Below are positions 1 through 11,257 of a DNA stretch of 64,000 bases, in pieces. The DNA lies in the NCBI GenBank assembly GCA_000333855.2, contig CM007317.1, positions 215,890-279,889 of the forward strand, read 5' to 3'. The first letter of the stretch is position 1. Every line of letters begins with the position of its first letter. A model generated the notes under the pieces. The model did no database searches, was not told the DNA's origin, and saw nothing but the letters and a program-made list of their open reading frames with translations. Made by a program: the position numbers and the translations under genes. The stretch comes from Endotrypanum monterogeii (lineage: Eukaryota > Euglenozoa > Kinetoplastea > Trypanosomatida > Trypanosomatidae).

Positions 1-1476
1 TTCGTGCCTCCTGGAAAAGAAAAAAAATGATGTGGGGAAAAGTGTTGTTGGCACTTACTAGTAGGGTGGGAGGGGTGCTTATGTGGTCCATGGTTCCACT
101 AGTCAGCGGGCTACTTTCAGAGCACGGTATGCTTTCTCGGTTACTACCGTAGGGGGCAGGTGCTCCACCATAGATATTATTCAATGTTGCGCATAGGGCT
201 GCACTCTCCTCCTCGAAACATGCTTGACGAAAAGCAAAATACATGGTTACCTCTCTTAGTCTTTTCTTGATGGACATTGCTCTTTTAACCCTGTTCCCTT
301 CAAGCTCTCCAATATACCCCAGTACTCATGTCGCGGTGAGTGTGATTCTATCGCTTTTATTCAACTCAGGGAGTATATCTCTTGCTAAAGGACCATAAGC
401 GCGGTCTGGGCGTTGAAGCATCTTTATCTTTCTTGTCTCTCGACGATTGAAGGGGTTTTGCATTTTTTTGCTGCCCCTCACCTACCACCCAACTGATCGC
501 CGGCGTCATCCACGACATCAAGGGTCGTCTTGTTTCTGGGTTTCCTCGAAGTGTGCACTAGATGACCTCTGAACTCCTGTGTTTCATGTGAGTACCACAT
601 TGCCCAGTTGCGAGATGAGGCGATCACTTTTCCAGAGAGACAGCTGGTGGCGTTGAGAGGGATGTTCCCAACCAGTTTTTGGCGTATGCGTGTGGACATG
701 CTACGCCGCTTCTGTAGAAAAGCGCAGCCTTTGGTAATCTGAGATAAATACTCGATAGCCCGCATGGATGATCTGGAGTCAGACAGACGGACTCTTAGCC
801 AGTCCCGCAAATGAGCGCTTCGCGCTGAGGACTTTCTTGCCAGTAAAAAAAAAGACCATTTTTTTTTCTGGATGAAGAGGGAGTACGGCTCGAATGCTGT
901 AACGGCTTCAGAAACCTAATCCAGTGAACGCGTGGCGCCATGGCGGGGGAGAAAAATACTATGTCTAAAAGATCTATACCTGTGCTTTGTCCGTGGGCTG
1001 CTCTGCTGCGATAGGCACAGTTGAGTGCTCACGCGTTCTCTGGCGGAAACAAAATATGAGTTTTTTTTTGTTTTCGGAGGAGGTATTTGATTTCTACTTA
1101 GTGTTGTGTGCCAGGGACTCTGAGCTGCTGTGTCTAGCGGTGCAATTCGCTGAGCTCATCACAATGGTACTTAAATGCGCTCTTGGTCTCAAGTGTCAAC
1201 CGCTCCTTCCCGAAGCTGCTCTCGATGACAGACGCTGCCATTTGATTTTCGTTGATAGGCGCAAAAGAAATGACGACTTCCCCGGTGGCTTACTGCTACA
1301 TTCACATCTCTCCGACGAAACCTATCTTTAGAAGCCTTTTCCCTGCGGAGAGCGTTGCTTGTGCATGAAAGTTATCGGTCAATCACGAAGACCGAGTTCC
1401 GCACACGCTCTTGTCTTTGCTTCATCGCCCATACCGGACGGGAGAGCGCCGTTTGCACCTAGGTGGTTACGCACCT

Positions 1477-1500
1477 TATATATATATATATATATATATA
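1477..1500. repeat. (TA)n microsatellite
   Basis: Uninterrupted alternating T and A over 24 bases in the leading intergenic stretch. Confidence 0.95.
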
Positions 1501-2394
1501 GGCGGCATTTCTTTTATGCCGTGAAGCACTAAATTCGTCAATGTGAAGTCACTGCCGCTGGTCTAAATGACGTCAAGGCTTCTGTCATCGGGCCTCGTGC
1601 ACCGGTTTCACCAAAGGGTTTGGCTTACATGCTAGTCTGGCCAGATTTTCGGAAGTTGCCCAGAGGCGTTCTTTCTGAAGCACCACGTGTTACTAACAGT
1701 TTAGTTGCTGACAGCGGCTAGGTGTGAGTGCAAAGGGCTGCCCGGTAGTTTATACTGCAACTGGAACGCTGCTTCGGGGGCACGAAGTGCAGTATTTGCC
1801 TACGTGTCACTTTAAAAAGACTTCCATGAGCATCAACTTGCATGTGGAACGTGTTCGACGGGCCCAGGAGACTCACTCCCTCTTTCTCGCTCGTTTCACG
1901 AGGGCATCTCCACGACATTTTTGGGTTTCCATTTGTACTGGGGCGCCAGCAGCGCGTCTGTTGGAACAGGAGGGGGAGGAGCAGTGAGCAATCTGGGAGG
2001 AGGCCAGGGATGTTGCTGACTGCCTGTGAAAGCAGTGCATGCTCTTCCTTTGGCGGGGCCATTCACACCGTCTAAATAAGGTTATTTATGATGACGAGTC
2101 GTCGTTGCGTGAGGGACGCGCGTTGAGCGCTGCACTTGCTTATCCACTTGTCTTGAGGATATGTTTTTGGGCTCCATCCAACGCCACAGCTCCTGTACAC
2201 AAAGGGAAGCACCACACGGGGGGGGACAGGTTCCGGAATGGTTGCTGGCAAACTGAAAATACAGCGTATTCGCCCACGCTTCAGGGCAACGTGTGCTTCT
2301 TGGGCTCCTTCTACAGGTCAAGAGCTGCGCTGAAAATAGGTTCACACAGTCGTTATCACTATGGGAGGCTCGACACAGAGCTGGGGCCATACTT

Positions 2395-2430
2395 ACACAC
2401 ACACACACATACACACACACACACACACAC
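2395..2430. repeat. (CA)n microsatellite
   Basis: Alternating CA over about 36 bases with one T interruption. Confidence 0.95.
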
Positions 2431-2963
2431 GCGTGAGTGCTGCTGCAATGGTGTACGCGTTGCATACCATCGCCATCTACTGACGGACAATACACCGTTT
2501 CATTCTCTGTGCATAGACACAGATGAAGGTTGAAGGCGGGACAAAGGCCATGTATTTCTGGAGCAAAGAGAAAGAACTCCTCGCACCATCAAATACCAAA
2601 AGTTTTTTTTTTCCGCTCGAAGGTTCTCATGTGTTATATCGGGTTCGCAAGGAGAAAACACAATCCAGTGGTGGTGGTTTCTCATCCTCACAATGCAGTG
2701 TTGATCCCTATCCCCCTCGCTTTTCTGTGCCATATTTTTTTTTTCCCCCTGCTGTTTTTGGCTGCCTGCGTGCTGAAGTAGTTCCACTCTCTCTGCCCTG
2801 TTCTCCGCTCTCTTCAAACGTTTTGCACTCTCCCAACGTCTACTATCACGGGGTTGGTTTGACCCCCGTGGATCCACTGCTGTTTTTTTTTCTTGGGCGA
2901 AAGCCATAAAAAGAGACGACTACAACGTTCGAACATCTTGTCAAGTACATCCTCCCATATTTC

Positions 2964-2984
2964 TATATATATATATATATATAT
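2964..2984. repeat. (TA)n microsatellite
   Basis: Alternating TA immediately upstream of the DRC8-like gene, within its probable 5' splice region. Confidence 0.9.
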
Positions 2985-3033
2985 GTATATTTAATATACT
3001 GCTGCTTATCTGATTTTGCATTTCACAGAGGGT

Positions 3034-3867
3034 ATGTCTGACTCCAGAAAAGCACCTAGCGGAGCCAAAAGCGCCAAGGGTAGTCGCCCGTCCCCAGCCA
3101 AGTCATCAAAGAAGAAAGGGTCTTCCAGCGCATTGGACTCCGCTGGGGTCCCTCTACCTGAGCCCATTGCGTACTTGGGTGGGAGGCAGCGTCTGGAAAG
3201 CAGACGTTCCAGATACTACAAACAGTTCGAGGAACTTGCTCAACTGATCTCTTCCATGTCGTCTTCGATACGGGCGAAAGCATCCACGGGGGAGTCACCG
3301 GCGAATGTGGCTACTGACGCTTCGCCGTCAACTCTTTCAGACTTGCAGGAGGAGAATCTGTTTCCCATTTTACAGGTAGGATATCTGGCGCGGGCTTTGG
3401 GTCTGAATGTGTCTAATAAGCAGTTGGTTTCGATAGTGGAGCTCGTTGAAGAAGACGGTCCATCGACGGGGTTTGTTGACCGTCGAAAACTGGGGTACGT
3501 GCTAGTGGACGCAATGATGACGGGCACGTTGTGTGGTCCGACTCTTTGCAGGTATTCGTCTGGTAGTGGCGCCGCGACAGTAACTACTGGTAACGGCGGT
3601 GCTGTGCATCTTTCTGCCGAGCGTCTTGCCCGGATGGTTCCGTCGCTGTGCGTGCAGGAAGATGAGATAACGCTCCTTAGAGCCTTTGAGGCTCTGGATG
3701 TGGACAAGAATGGATACCTGGAAGAGGATCAGATTCGCAATGCCTTGATGCAAGGGCAGGAATGCCTGTTGCCTGAAGAGGTGGACATTATGTGGATGGC
3801 CATGTGTGACCCAGAAACAAATTGCGCGTACTACCGTGACTTTGCTGAGATCTTAGCTAGGGAGTAA
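3034..3867 (+). CDS. DRC8/EFCAB2-like EF-hand protein, dynein regulatory complex
   Basis: 277 residues. The C-terminal ~165 residues resemble EFCAB2/DRC8, the small EF-hand subunit of the nexin-dynein regulatory complex that links axonemal doublets and regulates dynein in flagella. Visible are a degenerate first EF-hand pair (~110-165) and a second pair (~205-277) with an LLRAFEALD helix, a D-x-D-x-N-G-Y loop at about 222-233, and a final Asp-Pro-Glu-x-Asn segment followed by Tyr-x-Asp-Phe, as in DRC8. Loop position 12 is Gln rather than Glu/Asp, so calcium binding may be weak. The basic, Ser/Lys-rich N terminus (~1-35) is an extension. The frame is open six codons further upstream only from a TTG; the ATG at 3034 follows an AG at 3027-3028 and is preferred. 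The subfamily call rests on motif spacing read by eye. A generic centrin-like protein is the alternative. Confidence 0.7.
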   Translation: MSDSRKAPSGAKSAKGSRPSPAKSSKKKGSSSALDSAGVPLPEPIAYLGGRQRLESRRSRYYKQFEELAQLISSMSSSIRAKASTGESPANVATDASPSTLSDLQEENLFPILQVGYLARALGLNVSNKQLVSIVELVEEDGPSTGFVDRRKLGYVLVDAMMTGTLCGPTLCRYSSGSGAATVTTGNGGAVHLSAERLARMVPSLCVQEDEITLLRAFEALDVDKNGYLEEDQIRNALMQGQECLLPEEVDIMWMAMCDPETNCAYYRDFAEILARE

Positions 3868-5710
3868 GGACGGTGAGAGTGCCCCCCCCCCACCCACACA
3901 CACAGACGTGGTGCAGTGCCAGTCTTCTGCCACGCAGACGTTCGTGCCTCTTTCAGTACATGGGTGCGTGGTCGGAGGGCGGGTGATTTCATGGTAGCAT
4001 ACATACAATTGTTTCTTTTTTTTTCCTTTCAGCGGTATGTTCTTTTTTTCCGCTACTCAATTTTTTTTTTTCTGCTTTGAGGATCTTCCTAGTCAAAGCA
4101 GAGATAGGTCGTTAAGGCCGGTTCAGGACACCGCTGCTTTTTGAGTTTCGTCGCTCGCATTTCAGGGGATGCCTTTGCTGCCTGGTATTTCTGTTTCCAT
4201 GGCGGCATGCGTGTACAGTATTGTTGTGGATGCTGGGGATCTTTTCCAGGGATGTGTTTCCCCCCGAGTTCTTGCACAGACGTTCTTTGAAACGGATGCA
4301 AATGAAAAAAAAATGAAGGGTGTACTTCATGAAAACTCCAGCAGCCTGAGAAGAATTTATATTTTTTTCGAACGCGAAAAAAATACCCGATGATAGCGGG
4401 GTGGGTGCATGACGGTGTGTCATATCGACAGGTTTACATGTTCTAGGGATCTAAAACCATTCTTTCTTTGTGACTTGCGGCACCCCTTTTTTCCCCCCTC
4501 TCTCTAGAGATGTGCTTATGTTCATACCAGTGGACATATCTGCAGCACACGTCTGCCCTCAGGGCCCTAGTGACAGGTGCGCGCTCCCCCTCCCCCCCCC
4601 GCCCCACCGGTGCGTGTGTCCCGCTTCTCCGTTGTCGCTCTTTCTCTGCCGTCCCCTCATTTTCGACCTCCTCTCCTTCCCTTTCTCCCAAACGCGGGCG
4701 TTTTTACTTGTTTTGCTTCATCCACGACTAAATCAATTATATTGCGACTTTCTCTCATGAACACATTCTTTCTTCCGTTATGGACACTCAAATGCAAAAA
4801 AAAAATGCATGTGCTCATTAATATCTGAATTCACGCCAGTAATTTGAGAAGGGTACGATCACGTACGCTGTTAGACTTACTCTCCACCCCAAATCAAACT
4901 GGAAGACAGAGGCGAGGGTAGGTGAGAGGATTTTTGCTTTGCTTGTCGTGCGTAAGGCAACAGTCATTCTTTTGGTTTTTAGTAACTCTTCTTTCCTTGC
5001 GAAGTGAGGCCGTCCCCTTCCGTGTGAGTGCGTGTTTTCCTCTTGTCTCCTTTCGTCGTCAGGTATAAGCACCTGCCACCCTAGACGCAAAAGGAAGAAG
5101 AAGAGGAGAATTGAGAGGAACAAAAGAACAGCAGCAGCACCAAACACAGAGAGAGCAGGGGGGCGGGCGATACAATAGAGGGGCCACGCAATTACAGTGA
5201 AAGCACGCAAGGGATCATAAAAGCTCACTAATTTTCTTGATCTTTTTTTTTGTTTTTCATGCAACTGTGTTGTCACCTGGAGCTACACGCGACATAGAAG
5301 GGCGAGCCCTCTTTTTGTTTTTCTTGTGCTTTAAAAGATTTACCGCTCTTGTTAAACACACTCGGGACATAGAGACTTCTCTTGAAAAAGAGCAACAGCG
5401 CAGCTGCACGCTGAGTTGCTGGACGTTGCTTGGCTTTACGCTTTTTAAATATACCCCCCCTCAGCCACTCACGCATACATACGCATACACACGCACACAC
5501 TACATTCACCAAAAAAAATATTTTTATCTTAATTGTTTCTTTCGCTACTTTTTTTTTTCCACTCCCAGTTTTGATAGCCCTATTCTTTGCTTCTGGGGGT
5601 CGGGATTTGCTCGCTACAGTGCCATATCGCCCTTGTAGTCCCCTTCACGACAGCTTTCCTTTCCCTTCACACGCAAAGACACACAGAGAGGTCTTGTCTC
5701 GAAAAAAAAA
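3868..5710. other. Intergenic stretch, pyrimidine-rich
   Basis: Starts with C and CA runs (3883-3903), then T runs, and a C/T-rich block around 4480-4700. No coding frame is supported. A 152-codon open frame on the minus strand (4818-5276) has no motif and runs against the cluster direction. The end of the stretch carries the splice region of the 1384-residue gene. Confidence 0.6.
5542..5568 (+). promoter_or_regulatory. Probable spliced-leader acceptor for 5711 gene
   Basis: A T-rich tract (ten T in a row around 5549-5558) is followed by CCACTCCCAG ending at 5568. The ~140 bases from there to the start at 5711 contain no ATG, so this AG gives a clean 5' leader. Confidence 0.6.
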
Positions 5711-8700
5711 ATGATGCGTGGTGCGTCTCAGCTAACGGCTCGCTCTGTCGGCCTCTCTTCAATTTCGTGCACGGCAGCTTCAACGTTGCTGGCACCATGT
5801 CGCTTTTTTGGGTCCAAGTACAGCGACGATCTTGGAAACTACAAGCGTCCCTACACCTATGAAAGCCGCAGCGCTGCGCACCGTCATCCAACACGTAAAG
5901 AGATGCTGCGAGAGCAGCGAGCTGCCGCCGCCGCCCAAACAACGAGTGGTTCAGCAGGGGTCGTTGAGGATGACGAGTTCGTCGACGACGCGGGGCCAGA
6001 GGAACCCGCACAGCGCAGCAACCAACACAAATCTGAGGATCTTTCAAAGACGCACGGCCAGCGCATCTCGTTCACAAGCAACTTCCGTGAACCCGATATG
6101 AGGCCCAATTTGACTACCACCGATGAGGCACGACGCCCGGGGACAGCGCCGCGGAAGTCTTTGACTGCTGCCGCTGATATAGATGACACGGATGTGACTC
6201 GCATATACAGCAAAGAGGAGGTCCGCAGTATGCAACATAGAGAACACAGGGGTATTGCCGAGGGGGCAGGGGTGAAGGCTTCTAGCAGCGAGCCTGGCAG
6301 GGTGACACCCCCATCGGGGGCAGCGCGGAGCACAAAAGAGGAAACGGAGGTCCGAGTGCAGGAGGAGGAGGATGAATTTGCCGAAATCCGCGGCCACCCC
6401 TTTTTCATGGACATGCTCCGCCGTGTGGAGCGTAACATGATCCGCTTTCGTAAGGAAACGCGCGCCACAGGGAGGTACAGTCTGGAGGCTGTTAACGAGT
6501 GTGTGCGGCCGTTGCTGCAGCTCACCGATTACCCTCTCACGGCCACACAGCTGTCGCACCTTTCTCACAGCATAAGTCCAGCTGTACTGAAGTGCTCGTT
6601 GCGTGATCGGGTTGCGTGTACGCGCCTGCAGCTTTACCGGTCGCAAGACACGGATCTGCTCCTTGACTGGTCGAAAGAGGACTTCTTACGACGTCGCTAC
6701 GAGAGCGTCCACTTATCATGGGAACCGGTGGATGTGATTTGTCGTCGTTTTGGGTGGACATCGGAGATGATGTCAGACCGCGACTACCTCCTGTACTTTT
6801 CTGCATTCCTCGAGTATGTGGAGATTTCCGAGATGCGGACAACTGCCAAGGGAGAACCCAAAGCGATTCCGATTGATGATCCCGTTGCGCGTGCTGCGGA
6901 GGGTCCTATACCAGCCAGTCGCCTACTACTCCGTCGGAGGGCATCCGTGGACGCGGAGCCGTCACTAACGGAATCCATTCGACTTATGGGGAGTCCTGCT
7001 GTGGCGACACCGGCGAAAGGGAAGAAGGCGCAGCGGATGCGGCAGCACGGCAGTGACTCTGTGGCCGATTACTTTAGCGCGGTCGAGGCGTCCGCGAACG
7101 CTGTCGACGGAGATGAAATGGTGAAGCTACGACATGCCGCAGAGAACGTGCAGCCGCTGCGCCAGGCAAGTCACCCCACTGGTCGCGTGATTCGCGAATT
7201 TTCTATTCCAAAGTCACACAGCTCCGAGGTACCAGAGGCACATTCGGCGGTGTCCGTCGATACAGGACTGGAGAGCGAAACCAGATTCGACCAAAAAAAG
7301 TTTGAGGAGCTCTCCAACGCCTATCACAACATCAAAGTAGAGAACTCGCTGCTGCGCCGTCGTCTGCTCTCGACGGATAGCGTCGACAAAGCACAGGAGA
7401 TGCAGAGCCAGCTAGCGAGTGGCCGCTCCGAGCAGCTAAGGCTGGAGCAGGAGCTGGAGCGGATGCGTGAGTTGAAACGCAACACCCCAACATCGAAGAG
7501 CGGTCCAAAATTTTCTGTGCCGCGTGGGCAGCCACAGTATCCAGAGGCGCCCGAACACACGACGGAGTACTCAAAAAACGGTAACGCCGTCGAGGACATT
7601 AGTGACGACGAGATCGAGCAGGCCTTGAAAGAGTTCAAGGAAAGCGAAGCACTACAGGTAAAGAAACGGCTAGCGGTGGCGCGCACGATGCCGTCGGTGT
7701 TGCCATCTTCTGCCCACACCACTTCCCCCGCCAAATCCGCTGAGGTCGTCTTCCACGACGCCGAGGAGGTGGAGGTGGTCGAGGATGGGGATGGTGACCT
7801 GGCGGTGGTGGGGCCACACGTCGATGCCCACGACGACGCTTTGGCCACAGAGGGCGAGATGAACGACTCGACGGAAATGCACAGCATTGCGCCCGCAGAT
7901 GTGAGGGCGAGCGAGTCGACAGGAGGGGGTAGTCAGCCATGGCAGGATGAGCTGTCCGCTGCGGTAGAGCAGCAGGAAGCGGAGATAGAGGAGCAGGAGG
8001 ATGACTTCACTTCTTTCCCCAATAAAGCCACTGCAACCACCCCCGCCTTGCGCCTAGAGCAGCTAGCTTCACTGCACGATCGACTGTCCTCGGCGGCTGA
8101 CCGCGCCCGTCGTTACGTGGCCACGGTGCAAGACCGCCGCCAAGATGTGCTGAAAAGGCTGGACGCTCAGGTTACAGATGCCATCGCGAAGGTGAAGCAA
8201 CTTGAGGAGCAACTGGTCACAGTTAAAGAGGATCAGACAACGCTTCGAGACGCAATCGCCCGGGAGGAGGCCGAGCGCAAGGCTCTCGAGGCCGAGGCCC
8301 AGTTAAAGGCACAGCGAGAAAAGCGCTTGGCTGAGCTGGAGCAGCAGCGGCAGCGAGCCCGCATTGCACAGGAAGCTGCGGCAAGAGCAATAGAGTGTCA
8401 AAGAAAAGCTGAGCGCGAGGCACGAGAGATGGAGGGAGAGCTGCAGCGTAAGTTGCAAGAGGTTCAATCGAAGCTGCGGGCTTTACACCAGAATGATTCG
8501 TCCGCCCCCAATTCTCTCGCTCCAGGCACCTCGCACACCATGGAAGTCGACGAGGTAGAAGCGGAGGAGACTCCGGAGGAGGGACTTACGGCGACTTCCC
8601 GGGCAGATTCTTCCTCGCACACGGACCAGCGGAAATCCGCGACGTGTGTCGCTCCTCCTGTCCACGACGCTGTCGCGGAGGAGGATGTCAGTGACGCTTC

Positions 8701-9865
8701 AGCTTCTTCCGTCTCTAATGGCCAGTTCATGTGCACCCCGGAGCAATACGATGGCCTTCATTTGGCAGCAGAGCGCTTGAAAAAAGAAATCGTTGCATTG
8801 GAGTCACAGATGGAGGAGGAGGGTGATGAGGACGATGAGACACTGATGGCTGTCCTCGCTGAGTCTCGATCCGATCTCGAAGAGCTCCAGGAGTGTATCG
8901 GATCTGTGCAGGCAAACGCGCCATGGGCCGCTTCCCGCGATGCAAGGCGGCAACGAGAGAATGCTTTATCTTCCCAGGTAGTCAATACAGATGCCCACCG
9001 CCTCCAGAACAGCATTGACAATCACCGATTTCAGATTTCACTCCTGGAAAAACGTCTGCAGCACACCTCACTGAAAACGGTGGTCATGAAGCTTAAGGAT
9101 CGCATTACCCAAGCTCGCAAGTCCATTAGCCAACTACGCATGGAGCAGGATCGTCTGCGTCGTGCTGGACGTGACTCCATGGGACTTCCTGCGTCAATGA
9201 GCATTGCTGAGACGCTTGCGGATGAATTAAAAAGCGAGGAAGATGAAGGATTGACTGAGGAGATGCGCAAGGCTGCGGTTGAGGACCACAGTGCAGATTT
9301 GACACCCTCAAAAATGTCGGGTGGAGACGCAGACGCACCGACTGCCGACAGCGATGAGTCTTGCGAGACGGCTGCGAACGCTTCATCGCAGGGTCTTATG
9401 GATGGGTCCAAGGATTCTACTGACGTGCAGTCGCCGTCGGCGTCGAGTTCGGATGCAGAGAAGCTGCGCGCTCGTCTTGACAGCATGGTAAGAGATATCC
9501 AGCAGCTTCAAGACAGCATTGAGGTCCAAGAGCGCACCAGTGACTACGACGACGACGAAACGGAGGTGGTGTTGCGCGAGATGAAGGACAAGCTGAGTCA
9601 GCTTCTCCGTTTGCGAGACCAAGTGCAGCGGGCATTGTTGAAGGAGTCAATGAAGAGCCCGGCTACCAGTGGTGGAACCACCTCTGTGATTCGGCCGATT
9701 TCCGCTGCCCCTGCTGCCACCGCTTCGCCAGTTGTTGGTCGAGTCGCCATGACGGTTCACACGCGCCCTTCGACTTCGCAGCACAGCAGGTCTGACCGCG
9801 TGCCAATGGCATCAAAGAAGATCCGCATCTCCGCGCGCAGTTTCTCCACGCAGCGTCGACGTTAG
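5711..9865 (+). CDS. Large coiled-coil protein with mitochondrial-type presequence
   Basis: 1384 residues, function not recognised. The first ~38 residues hold Arg, Ser, Ala and Leu but no acidic residue, and end in RFFGSKY before the first Asp pair; this is a typical mitochondrial presequence in trypanosomatids. A globular, Trp- and Arg-containing block spans about 220-375. The rest alternates low-complexity Ala/Ser/Glu-rich linkers with coiled coils at about 527-590, 784-926 (Glu/Arg/Gln-rich), 1014-1073, 1097-1153 and 1254-1313. The C terminus is strongly basic and Ser/Thr-rich. No transmembrane segment is visible. Two ATGs stand in tandem at 5711 and 5714. Kinetoplast- or mitoribosome-associated structural roles would fit such a protein, but this is inference only. 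Confidence 0.85.
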   Translation: MMRGASQLTARSVGLSSISCTAASTLLAPCRFFGSKYSDDLGNYKRPYTYESRSAAHRHPTRKEMLREQRAAAAAQTTSGSAGVVEDDEFVDDAGPEEPAQRSNQHKSEDLSKTHGQRISFTSNFREPDMRPNLTTTDEARRPGTAPRKSLTAAADIDDTDVTRIYSKEEVRSMQHREHRGIAEGAGVKASSSEPGRVTPPSGAARSTKEETEVRVQEEEDEFAEIRGHPFFMDMLRRVERNMIRFRKETRATGRYSLEAVNECVRPLLQLTDYPLTATQLSHLSHSISPAVLKCSLRDRVACTRLQLYRSQDTDLLLDWSKEDFLRRRYESVHLSWEPVDVICRRFGWTSEMMSDRDYLLYFSAFLEYVEISEMRTTAKGEPKAIPIDDPVARAAEGPIPASRLLLRRRASVDAEPSLTESIRLMGSPAVATPAKGKKAQRMRQHGSDSVADYFSAVEASANAVDGDEMVKLRHAAENVQPLRQASHPTGRVIREFSIPKSHSSEVPEAHSAVSVDTGLESETRFDQKKFEELSNAYHNIKVENSLLRRRLLSTDSVDKAQEMQSQLASGRSEQLRLEQELERMRELKRNTPTSKSGPKFSVPRGQPQYPEAPEHTTEYSKNGNAVEDISDDEIEQALKEFKESEALQVKKRLAVARTMPSVLPSSAHTTSPAKSAEVVFHDAEEVEVVEDGDGDLAVVGPHVDAHDDALATEGEMNDSTEMHSIAPADVRASESTGGGSQPWQDELSAAVEQQEAEIEEQEDDFTSFPNKATATTPALRLEQLASLHDRLSSAADRARRYVATVQDRRQDVLKRLDAQVTDAIAKVKQLEEQLVTVKEDQTTLRDAIAREEAERKALEAEAQLKAQREKRLAELEQQRQRARIAQEAAARAIECQRKAEREAREMEGELQRKLQEVQSKLRALHQNDSSAPNSLAPGTSHTMEVDEVEAEETPEEGLTATSRADSSSHTDQRKSATCVAPPVHDAVAEEDVSDASASSVSNGQFMCTPEQYDGLHLAAERLKKEIVALESQMEEEGDEDDETLMAVLAESRSDLEELQECIGSVQANAPWAASRDARRQRENALSSQVVNTDAHRLQNSIDNHRFQISLLEKRLQHTSLKTVVMKLKDRITQARKSISQLRMEQDRLRRAGRDSMGLPASMSIAETLADELKSEEDEGLTEEMRKAAVEDHSADLTPSKMSGGDADAPTADSDESCETAANASSQGLMDGSKDSTDVQSPSASSSDAEKLRARLDSMVRDIQQLQDSIEVQERTSDYDDDETEVVLREMKDKLSQLLRLRDQVQRALLKESMKSPATSGGTTSVIRPISAAPAATASPVVGRVAMTVHTRPSTSQHSRSDRVPMASKKIRISARSFSTQRRR

Positions 9866-10076
9866 GTTGTATTTGCATGATTTCGGCAGCGGCGGAAGTG
9901 ACATCTGCAATGCTATATAAGTGCTTTTTATCGCGTAGGTAGTCGTCGATCTTTCAAGGGCTTCGCCTGAACGTTGTCACTCGATCCCTGGTCCTAGGGC
10001 GTTTGTAACTTTGTCTCCTCTGCAGCCGGTCGGATGGAGAAAGAGTATGCGAAGAGGCAGGCATATACACACAGAC

Positions 10077-10104
10077 ATATATATATATATATATATGTGT
10101 GTGT
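10077..10104. repeat. (AT)n-(GT)n compound microsatellite
   Basis: Alternating AT runs directly into alternating GT. Confidence 0.9.
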
Positions 10105-11205
10105 GCCTGTCTCAGGCAACCAGCGAGGGCAAAACAAGCAGGAAGGCTAACGAATTTCGTTGTGGTTTATAGAAAAGGGAGAAACAGTGCTATTGACGCA
10201 CGCACGTGTGTGTATGCGTTCGTGTTGGTGTTGTTGTCTGTCGTGTGTGTGTGTGTGTGCTTTTTTTTCTTCAAAGAATACATATCGTTGTTTTTGGCAA
10301 AAGGAACGCTGATTGAATGGCAGTGTCTCAGGAGAGATATTCCTGCTTTTTGGTCTCTGTGTGTGTGTGTGTGTGTGTGTATGTGTGTGGGCGACATTTT
10401 ATCCTCCTTTCTTGAAGAACTTTTTGTTTTGGTTGTTCTATGGTCGAGGTGTTCGTGATCGTATGCGCTTTGATATTGGTGCATCGGCTCCAAAGGCCTC
10501 TTGTCTTGTTGTATCCCTTTGCATTCTTTTTATAAAGCCTGCTCGTGTGTGTCGCTTCGTTTCTAGAGGGTCTAAAGGCGGGAGAGGGATGTACGTCTTG
10601 GCGAGCTTCTGTTGCCTTTTACGCGTTTTGTTTCCCGTTCTTGTCGGTGACATCCCCCCTCCTTCCCCCCTTCCTTTGCGGTGTTTGTTTTTCGTGCCCG
10701 GCTTCTTCTCTCCATCTATCTTTTCTCTGTAAGCATAGATTGCAAATACAAGCATAAACACACACACACACACACAGACACACACACATATATATATATA
10801 TCTTTTTTTTTTTTAGGAGTCTAGGTGCATTTGAAAAAAAACCAAGCGAAAGGGTTTTGCACGCACGGGAGTGCGAGGTATTATTCTATCAATAGACTCC
10901 TTCTCCCCCCAAAGTCCTCTGTACGAGACTCTTTTTTTTTTTTGAGACAAGTTTGTCATTCGGAGGGAACCCTGCTCGAGTCGAAGAGCGCCGGCCGGGT
11001 GCGTGAGTCCAACACTGTAACAGCGTGCGACAACCATATCTTACTCCATTGGATGACTATCTCAGCGTAGTGGGCTAACACACGTCTCAGTTGCGTGAGG
11101 TTCAACGGCATTTTAAATGTCTCGTATCGTCGCATAGCGGTGCCGCCTGAGCCCATGTTATTTTTACCACCATAGTTCAAATTAGTTTTCTCGTGGGTAT
11201 TCGTT

Positions 11206-11257
11206 TCGCTGTGGGGGTGGGTGGGTGGGTATCGTTTTCTGCCCACCCCCACAGCGA
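11206..11257. repeat. 16-bp inverted repeat enclosing a G-quadruplex motif
   Basis: The left arm (11206-11221) and right arm (11242-11257) are exact reverse complements, separated by 20 bases. The left arm runs into four G tracts (5, 3, 3 and 3 G) separated by single T residues, a canonical G-quadruplex pattern on the + strand. The same bases can therefore form either a hairpin or a quadruplex. Confidence 0.85.

Larger units (their letters stand above)
1..3033. other. Intergenic stretch with no supported gene
   Basis: Short open frames occur on both strands, the longest about 110 codons, but none has a recognisable domain, a pyrimidine tract plus AG ahead of its ATG, or consistent codon use. 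Simple repeats lie at 1477-1500 (TA), 2395-2430 (CA) and 2964-2984 (TA). The last ~400 bases are rich in T and C runs and probably serve the downstream gene as splice-site and poly(A) region. Confidence 0.6.

Noticed and set aside
478..810. 110-codon open frame on the minus strand
   Set aside because: No recognisable domain, no splice signal on its strand, and opposite to all supported genes. A decayed mobile element was considered but no reverse-transcriptase or nuclease motif is visible.
987..1331. 114-codon plus-strand frame
   Set aside because: Starts at a non-ATG codon; its internal ATG is followed by a T-run translated as Phe. No splice tract precedes it.
4818..5276. 152-codon minus-strand frame with a hydrophobic stretch
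   Set aside because: The hydrophobic part comes from A/G-rich DNA complementary to pyrimidine runs. Direction and lack of motifs argue against a gene.
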